Source of the DNA: Flavitalea plasmicola
GTDB taxonomy: Bacteria; Bacteroidota; Bacteroidia; Chitinophagales; Chitinophagaceae
Length of the DNA: 64,000 nt
Assembly: GCF_030546645.1 (NCBI RefSeq)
Contig: NZ_JAUOTO010000012.1
Location: 119,156-183,155, forward strand
Reading direction: 5' to 3'
Below the pieces are notes generated by a model. The model made no database searches. It saw only the letters and a program-made list of their open reading frames with translations, and was not told the origin of the DNA. Shown piece by piece: positions 59,896 through 64,000 of the stretch. Position 1 is the stretch's first letter; the number at the start of each line of letters is the position of its first letter. A program made the translations under genes and the position numbers.

Positions 59896-61131
59896 ATGGC
59901 AAAAAACACCTTACATTGTTCCTTTTGTGGACGCAACCGGGACGAAGTAAAGATCCTCATCGCAGGCCAGGAAGGACACATTTGTGAGAATTGTGTGGAG
60001 CATGCGCAGGAGATCATTCAACAGGAGCTGATGATCCGGGAGGATACTCCGGGAGGCGGCACCTTCAAGCTCACTGTCAAGAAGCCTATCGAGATCAAGC
60101 GCATCCTTGATGAATATGTCATCGGCCAGGACGATGCCAAAAAGGTATTGTCGGTTGCCGTATATAATCACTACAAGCGCTTACAGCAGAAAGTAGTGGA
60201 GAACGAGGTCGAGATCGAGAAAAGCAATATCATCATGGTGGGGGAGACCGGCACGGGCAAAACGCTGCTGGCCAAGACCATTGCCAAGCTGCTGAACGTG
60301 CCTTTCGCCATCGTGGATGCAACGGTATTCACCGAAGCAGGTTATGTAGGCGAAGACGTGGAAAGCATACTCACCCGGCTGCTGCAGGTGTGCAACTATG
60401 ATGTAACAGCTGCCGAAAGAGGCATCGTTTACATCGACGAGATCGACAAGATCGCCCGCAAGGGAGATAACCCTTCCATCACCCGGGATGTCAGCGGAGA
60501 AGGCGTACAGCAGGGCCTGCTGAAGCTGCTGGAAGGCACCGATGTGCTCGTACCTCCCCAGGGCGGAAGAAAACACCCGGAACAGAAGCTCATCAAGATC
60601 AACACCCAGAATATCCTCTTCATCTGCGGCGGCGCCTTCGACGGCGTAGACAAGATCATCGCAAGGAGGATCAATACAAATGCCATTGGTTTCAACGTCA
60701 ACAAGGAACAGCAGGAGCAGGCTAAGAAAAACCTGCTGCAGTACGTCAACGCACCCGACCTGAAATCCTTTGGCCTGATACCCGAGCTGCTGGGCCGTCT
60801 GCCCGTGGTCACTCACCTGGATCCGCTGGACAAGACCACGCTGCGCTCCATTCTCACGGAACCTAAGAACTCCCTCATCCGTCAGTACAAGAAGCTGTTT
60901 GACCTGGAAGGGATCCAGCTGTCCTTCGACCTGGACGTGCTGGACTTCATGGTGGATAAAGCCATCGAATTCAAGCTGGGGGCCAGGGGACTGCGCAGCA
61001 TCTGTGAAAGCATTCTCACCGACGCCATGTTCGAGCTGCCTTCCGCCAAGGAAACCAAGTTCCATCTCGACCTGGAATACGCCCGGAAGAAGTTTGACAA
61101 GAGCAAGATGAATTTACTAAAAGTTGCCTAA
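59896..61131 (+). CDS. clpX: ATP-dependent Clp protease ATP-binding subunit ClpX
   Basis: A 411-aa unfoldase that feeds tagged substrates to ClpP. The N-terminal zinc-binding domain has [11 protein letters not shown] and CENCVEHA (four Cys). The AAA+ core has Walker [15 protein letters not shown], Walker [13 protein letters not shown], a pore loop GYVGEDVE, the RKH-loop region and [16 protein letters not shown]; the IGF tripeptide loop that docks to ClpP is present in NAIGFN. Sensor 2 is in [12 protein letters not shown]. Full length. Own promoter and terminator. Confidence 0.96.
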   Translation: MAKNTLHCSFCGRNRDEVKILIAGQEGHICENCVEHAQEIIQQELMIREDTPGGGTFKLTVKKPIEIKRILDEYVIGQDDAKKVLSVAVYNHYKRLQQKVVENEVEIEKSNIIMVGETGTGKTLLAKTIAKLLNVPFAIVDATVFTEAGYVGEDVESILTRLLQVCNYDVTAAERGIVYIDEIDKIARKGDNPSITRDVSGEGVQQGLLKLLEGTDVLVPPQGGRKHPEQKLIKINTQNILFICGGAFDGVDKIIARRINTNAIGFNVNKEQQEQAKKNLLQYVNAPDLKSFGLIPELLGRLPVVTHLDPLDKTTLRSILTEPKNSLIRQYKKLFDLEGIQLSFDLDVLDFMVDKAIEFKLGARGLRSICESILTDAMFELPSAKETKFHLDLEYARKKFDKSKMNLLKVA

Positions 61132-61137
61132 AATAAC

Positions 61138-61170
61138 CGAGGACCTGCCCGATGGCAGGTCCTCGCTTTT
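61138..61170 (+). terminator. clpX terminator
   Basis: Perfect 12-bp stem CGAGGACCTGCC / GGCAGGTCCTCG with CGAT loop and CTTTT. Confidence 0.93.
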
Positions 61171-61177
61171 ATATCAT

Positions 61178-61351
61178 ATGCAGGAATTGATCGACAAGAT
61201 GAAAGCCATCGGGCTCACCGAAGAACAAGCTTACAAGGCTATTGAAGTGATCAAAGATTTCTCCAAGGAAAAATTTCCGATTTTCGCCGGCGCCATCGAC
61301 AAGCTTTTCGATAAATACAATACGAAGCCGGAAGACGACTTCATGCCCTGA
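61178..61351 (+). CDS. Small helical protein, 57 aa
   Basis: A short protein MQELIDKMKAIGLTEEQAYKAIEVI with three predicted amphipathic helices, ending in an acidic tail (TKPEDDFMP). The pattern GLTEEQAYKAIEVIKDFSKEKFP (A/I/E spaced) looks like a UBA-like or DUF-type small helical fold. The start at 61178 lies just after the clpX terminator; the longer frame from 61124 would read through that hairpin. Single gene or co-expressed with clpX by read-through. Function unknown. Confidence 0.65.
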   Translation: MQELIDKMKAIGLTEEQAYKAIEVIKDFSKEKFPIFAGAIDKLFDKYNTKPEDDFMP

Positions 61352-61352
61352 G

Positions 61353-62492
61353 CTACTTCAGCACTTCCCTGGCAATAACGAGCTTCTGGATCTCGGAAGT
61401 ACCCTCCCCGATCGTACAAAGCTTACTGTCCCGATAGAATTTTTCCACCGGAAAGTCCTTGGTATAGCCATAGCCGCCAAAGATCTGCACTGCTTCCGTT
61501 GAAGCACGGACAGCGACTTCGCTGGCAAAATACTTCGCCATGGCAGCTTCCTTGGTCATGGGGAGATGTTTGTTCTTCCGGTAGGCAGCCTGCAGCGTCA
61601 ATAGCTCGGCGGCGGCGATCTCGGTGGCCATATCGGCCAGTTTAAAGGAAATGCCCTGGAAATTAGAGATGGGCTGATCGAATTGATGTCTTTCTTTGGA
61701 GTATTGCAGTGCGGCATTCAACGCGCCTTTGGCGATGCCAAGCGACAATGCAGCGATGGAGATACGACCGCCATCCAATACTTTCAGGGCCTGCTTGAAG
61801 CCTTCGCCTACCTTCCCCAGCCTGCTGGCATCGGATACTCGGCAATTGTCGAAGATCATCTCCGCCGTCTCGCTGGCGCGCATGCCCAGCTTATTTTCTT
61901 TCTTCCCGCCGCTGAACCCCTTCGTGCTTCTTTCCAGCACAAAAGCCGTGGCGTTGTCCTTCGTCCGGGGTTCACCCGTCCGGGCCACTACTACGATCAC
62001 ATCACCGCTGCGCCCATGTGTAATCCAGTTCTTGGTGCCATTGATCACCCAATCATCTCCGTCTTTCACGGCTGTACAACGCATATTGCCTGCGTCACTG
62101 CCCGTATTGGCCTCCGTCAGGCCCCAGGCGCCCAGCAACTTTCCGGATGCCAGCCCCGGGAGATATTGCTGCTTCTGCTCTTCATTGGCGAATGCGAGGA
62201 TATGACCGGTACAGAGAGAATTGTGCGCAGCCAGGCTCAGTCCGATGGACCCGCATACCTTCGCGATCTCCTGTATAATGGTGACATATTCTATATAGGA
62301 AAGGCCCGAGCCGCCATATGCCTCGGGCACCAATACCCCCATCATGCCCAGCTCCCCCAGCTTTGTGAAAAGCGCACGGGGAAACTCCTGGGTTTCATCC
62401 CATTCCATCATGTGTGGCTTGATATATTGTGCGGCAAAATCCCTGGCGGTATGCGCCACCTGCTGGGTGATCTCTTCGGTTGAAAATTCCAT
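61353..62492 (-). CDS. Acyl-CoA dehydrogenase
   Basis: A 379-aa FAD flavoenzyme of fatty-acid or branched-chain acyl-CoA oxidation. Conserved parts: GSDAGNMRCTAVKDGDDWVINGTKNWITHG (FAD region), GFSGGKKENKLGMRASET (the usual LGxR), QFDQPISNFQGISFKLADM and the C-terminal FGGYGYTKDFPVEKFYRDSKLCTIGEGTSEIQKLVIAREVL. The catalytic Glu at the usual position in the short-chain group is consistent with YRDSKLCTIGEGTSEI. The start at 62492 is chosen where homology begins. It is convergent with the small helical gene, with one base between stops. Confidence 0.93.
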   Translation of the reverse strand: MEFSTEEITQQVAHTARDFAAQYIKPHMMEWDETQEFPRALFTKLGELGMMGVLVPEAYGGSGLSYIEYVTIIQEIAKVCGSIGLSLAAHNSLCTGHILAFANEEQKQQYLPGLASGKLLGAWGLTEANTGSDAGNMRCTAVKDGDDWVINGTKNWITHGRSGDVIVVVARTGEPRTKDNATAFVLERSTKGFSGGKKENKLGMRASETAEMIFDNCRVSDASRLGKVGEGFKQALKVLDGGRISIAALSLGIAKGALNAALQYSKERHQFDQPISNFQGISFKLADMATEIAAAELLTLQAAYRKNKHLPMTKEAAMAKYFASEVAVRASTEAVQIFGGYGYTKDFPVEKFYRDSKLCTIGEGTSEIQKLVIAREVLK

Positions 62493-62537
62493 GTACGATG
62501 CTTTATTTTTCAGGGGACTGTTTCTTATTGAGCCCAA

Positions 62538-62847
62538 TTGTCCTTTCGGAAATTTAGTCCAATTGGGCTGAATATTTAATGTCGGAGAACTTCGTCGGAA
62601 CTGCGTTCCTCATTCCTCCTCGTTCGTAACCTTCGCTATGCTCGGTTACAGACGACGAACCTACGGTCCGTCCTAGAAAGAACCAGGCAACAACCGGATG
62701 GCTATTGCCTGGTAACACTTTGGCAAACAATCATTATCATTAGAACGCAATACCTCGGCAGGTATTATTGCTACCTGCAAGTTAAATAAAATAATTCATA
62801 GGTACTAACAATCGTTAGTTTTTTGCAGGCCCGCGGTCGCCAAATAG
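62538..62847. other. Spacer with palindromic segments
   Basis: No gene. One segment around 62625-62670 contains GTTCGTAACC and a facing GGTTAC with an ACGAAC arm (imperfect stem). Another (62688-62716) has ACCAGGCAA / TTGCCTGGT. The first looks like an intergenic repeat, but only one copy was seen in this window. Confidence 0.5.
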
Positions 62848-62877
62848 AAAAAGGCCAGCATAAATCGCTGGCCCTTA
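62848..62877 (-). terminator. Terminator of the beta-barrel gene
   Basis: On the minus strand: AAGGGCCAGC / GCTGGCCTTTTT stem-loop, 29 nt after the stop at 62906. Confidence 0.8.
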
Positions 62878-62905
62878 ATGGCATACGGATCAACAAACCT
62901 CTGAA

Positions 62906-63613
62906 CTAATAGTAGTAACGATAGGGCCTTGGACGGGCACGGGGTCTATAGCTCCTGCGGTACACCTGCTCAGGAAGGACTTGCCCAAGTCCTATGATCA
63001 GGCCCGCATTCAGGCTAAACTGGTAAATGCTGGAATAACCATCGATGGTGGTGCCTGCACCATAATTGCTGAAATAAAAGCCGCCGCCGGCCCCATCTAC
63101 GGGAGACAGCACCTGCGCCTTCAATTGCAGCCCCACCCGGGGCGAAACATAAATATTCGTCCCCAGCTGCACACCCATGGCAAATTTCGTATCGTTGGCG
63201 TAATTGTTCTCAGGACTCGTCCCGGGCGAGAGCACCGCCGCCCCTACAAAAGCGCCGATGAAGGGCCGGACGGTCGAATTGGGAATGTTGAAAGACTGAA
63301 CGCCTCCAATCATATAATAATCAAGCCGAAGATCACCGCCCGCCACCTTGTCCCCTCCATAGCCATATTCATAAAGACCCGACTGCGTGTTCATATGATT
63401 ATACAGCAGCTCGATCCCGAAGCTCCGGTTCAGGTTGAATTTAAGCGAGCCCCCAAAGTTCAGCCCGCTGTTGATGCGGCCATAGGTATCGTAAAAATCA
63501 GTGCGGCTTGGAAAAGTATACCCGGCTGTGGGGATCAACTCCACCTGGGTCTGGGCAAAAGTATGCAGTGCCAGCAGTATAGCCAGCGGCAGGATCAGGA
63601 GAATCTTCCTCAT
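62906..63613 (-). CDS. Outer-membrane beta-barrel protein, 235 aa
   Basis: The signal peptide MRKILLILPLAILLALHTFAQ is followed by strands of an OmpA/porin-like barrel (VELIPTAGYTFPSRTDFYDTYG, SLKFNLNRSFGIELLYNHMNTQ, MIGGVQSFNIPNSTVRPFIGAFVGAAVLSP, FAMGVQLGTNIYVSPRVGLQLKAQVLSP). It ends in a short basic tail RYYY after RPRPY. This is the outer-membrane beta-barrel (OMP_b-brl) family; function unknown. The start at 63613 is chosen for the signal peptide. Single gene with its own terminator. Confidence 0.85.
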   Translation of the reverse strand: MRKILLILPLAILLALHTFAQTQVELIPTAGYTFPSRTDFYDTYGRINSGLNFGGSLKFNLNRSFGIELLYNHMNTQSGLYEYGYGGDKVAGGDLRLDYYMIGGVQSFNIPNSTVRPFIGAFVGAAVLSPGTSPENNYANDTKFAMGVQLGTNIYVSPRVGLQLKAQVLSPVDGAGGGFYFSNYGAGTTIDGYSSIYQFSLNAGLIIGLGQVLPEQVYRRSYRPRARPRPYRYYY

Positions 63614-63868
63614 GACATCAAAGTTTATGTAGACCATAGACGGCAAAACAGGTGAAAGGTTTAAACCACCCCGGTAATTCCCAGCCCCTTTGTTTGTTAA
63701 TCAATTGCAAACATTCTACCCTGCCAATCCTGCGAGCCGGGTCGTAAAACCCGTCTCCCGGCCAAAATGCGACAGCGAAAACGGTTTCGGGAAAAATATT
63801 TGTCTACTAATTTGGTAGACTAATAGAACACGTGTATTTTTATGGCCTCGTATTTGTAATCTACCTAG

Positions 63869-63939
63869 GGTCGCGTGGCCGAGAGGCAAGGCACGGGTCT
63901 GCAAAACCTTCCACGGCGGTTCGAATCCGCCCACGACCT
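63869..63939 (+). tRNA. tRNA-Cys(GCA)
   Basis: Cloverleaf: acceptor GGTCGCG / CACGACC, D-arm GCC-GAGAGGCAA-GGC, anticodon loop CTGCAAA (anticodon GCA), T-arm GGCGG-TTCGAAT-CCGCC and discriminator T. One C-A mismatch in the acceptor stem and a C-T plus a G-T pair in the anticodon stem make it weaker than usual, but it is still recognisable as a tRNA-Cys gene. Confidence 0.85.
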
Positions 63940-64000
63940 CAAAGACCGGCAAGACGCCGGAGGCGTCAGAGATGTTGATGAGCGGAGCCCTGAGCTTGCT

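Noticed and set aside
1..64000. CRISPR arrays and rRNA operons
   Set aside because: No regularly spaced 20-40-nt direct repeats with unique spacers; the AGCTNCA tracts are contiguous and degenerate. No rRNA sequence was recognised.

Overview
The window looks like a chromosomal segment of a moderately GC-rich Bacteroidota bacterium, most likely Chitinophagaceae-like (inference). The support is: outer-membrane receptors with an N-terminal carboxypeptidase-regulatory-like domain; TPR-type sensor kinases; several promoters with the Bacteroidota -7 element TAnnTTTG; and characteristic gene neighbourhoods (pheT / coiled-coil / zapA / rny, and tig / clpP / clpP / clpX).

Host region 1 (1-32,060). 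It opens with the end of an ABC exporter, followed by an overlapping glycosyltransferase and a rhodanese. Next come a DUF983 protein, a TonB-dependent receptor, a TPR histidine kinase, a LuxR-type response regulator, thiolase, pyrD, a TerC-like protein, a YdeI-like protein, rsmE, dnaB, a large Pro/Gln-rich lipoprotein, pheT, a coiled-coil protein, zapA, rny, rplS, tatA, gatA, a lytic transglycosylase, pabB, an acidic low-complexity protein, purA and a RelA/SpoT enzyme. Two kinds of non-coding signal stand out. One is a family of degenerate heptamer tracts (AGCTNCA), which supply the stop codons of dnaB, pheT and zapA and occur in frame inside pyrD. The other is two clusters of DnaA-box-like 9-mers, upstream of dnaB (three boxes at an exact 21-bp period, a candidate oriC or DnaA-responsive site) and upstream of zapA (two boxes 11 bp apart).

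Integrated island (32,096-48,637, about 16.5 kb). A tyrosine-recombinase element is inserted in the anticodon loop of a host tRNA-Leu(UAG). The 5' half of the host gene is at 32,065 and the 3' half at 48,628, with a 10-bp shared core. The island carries its own complete tRNA-Leu(UAG) just inside the left end, apparently replacing the gene it splits. Its cargo looks like defence and DNA-processing modules: (a) an operon of a YozE/SAM-like protein, a uracil-DNA-glycosylase-fold protein and an unknown protein; (b) an operon of a SNF2 helicase, a 64-aa protein and an SMC/RloC-like ATPase with a zinc hook and a C-terminal HEPN-type RNx4H motif; (c) a divergent 716-aa protein joining a gamma-glutamylcyclotransferase-like domain to a PD-(D/E)XK-like motif; (d) an overlapping four-gene operon of XRE-ImmA/IrrE regulator, PIN protein, radical SAM protein and Fe-S type uracil-DNA-glycosylase-like protein, followed by the integrase. 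I do not recognise (b), (c) or (d) as named systems. They are the best candidates here for something undescribed.

Host region 2 (48,680-64,000). This holds an Lrp/AsnC regulator divergent from an MFS efflux pump, a second outer-membrane beta-barrel receptor, a small outer-membrane protein, a TPR kinase/response-regulator pair, the proteostasis cluster tig-clpP-clpP-clpX, a small helical protein, an acyl-CoA dehydrogenase, another beta-barrel protein and a tRNA-Cys.

All family assignments come from reading motifs by eye. No database search was run.
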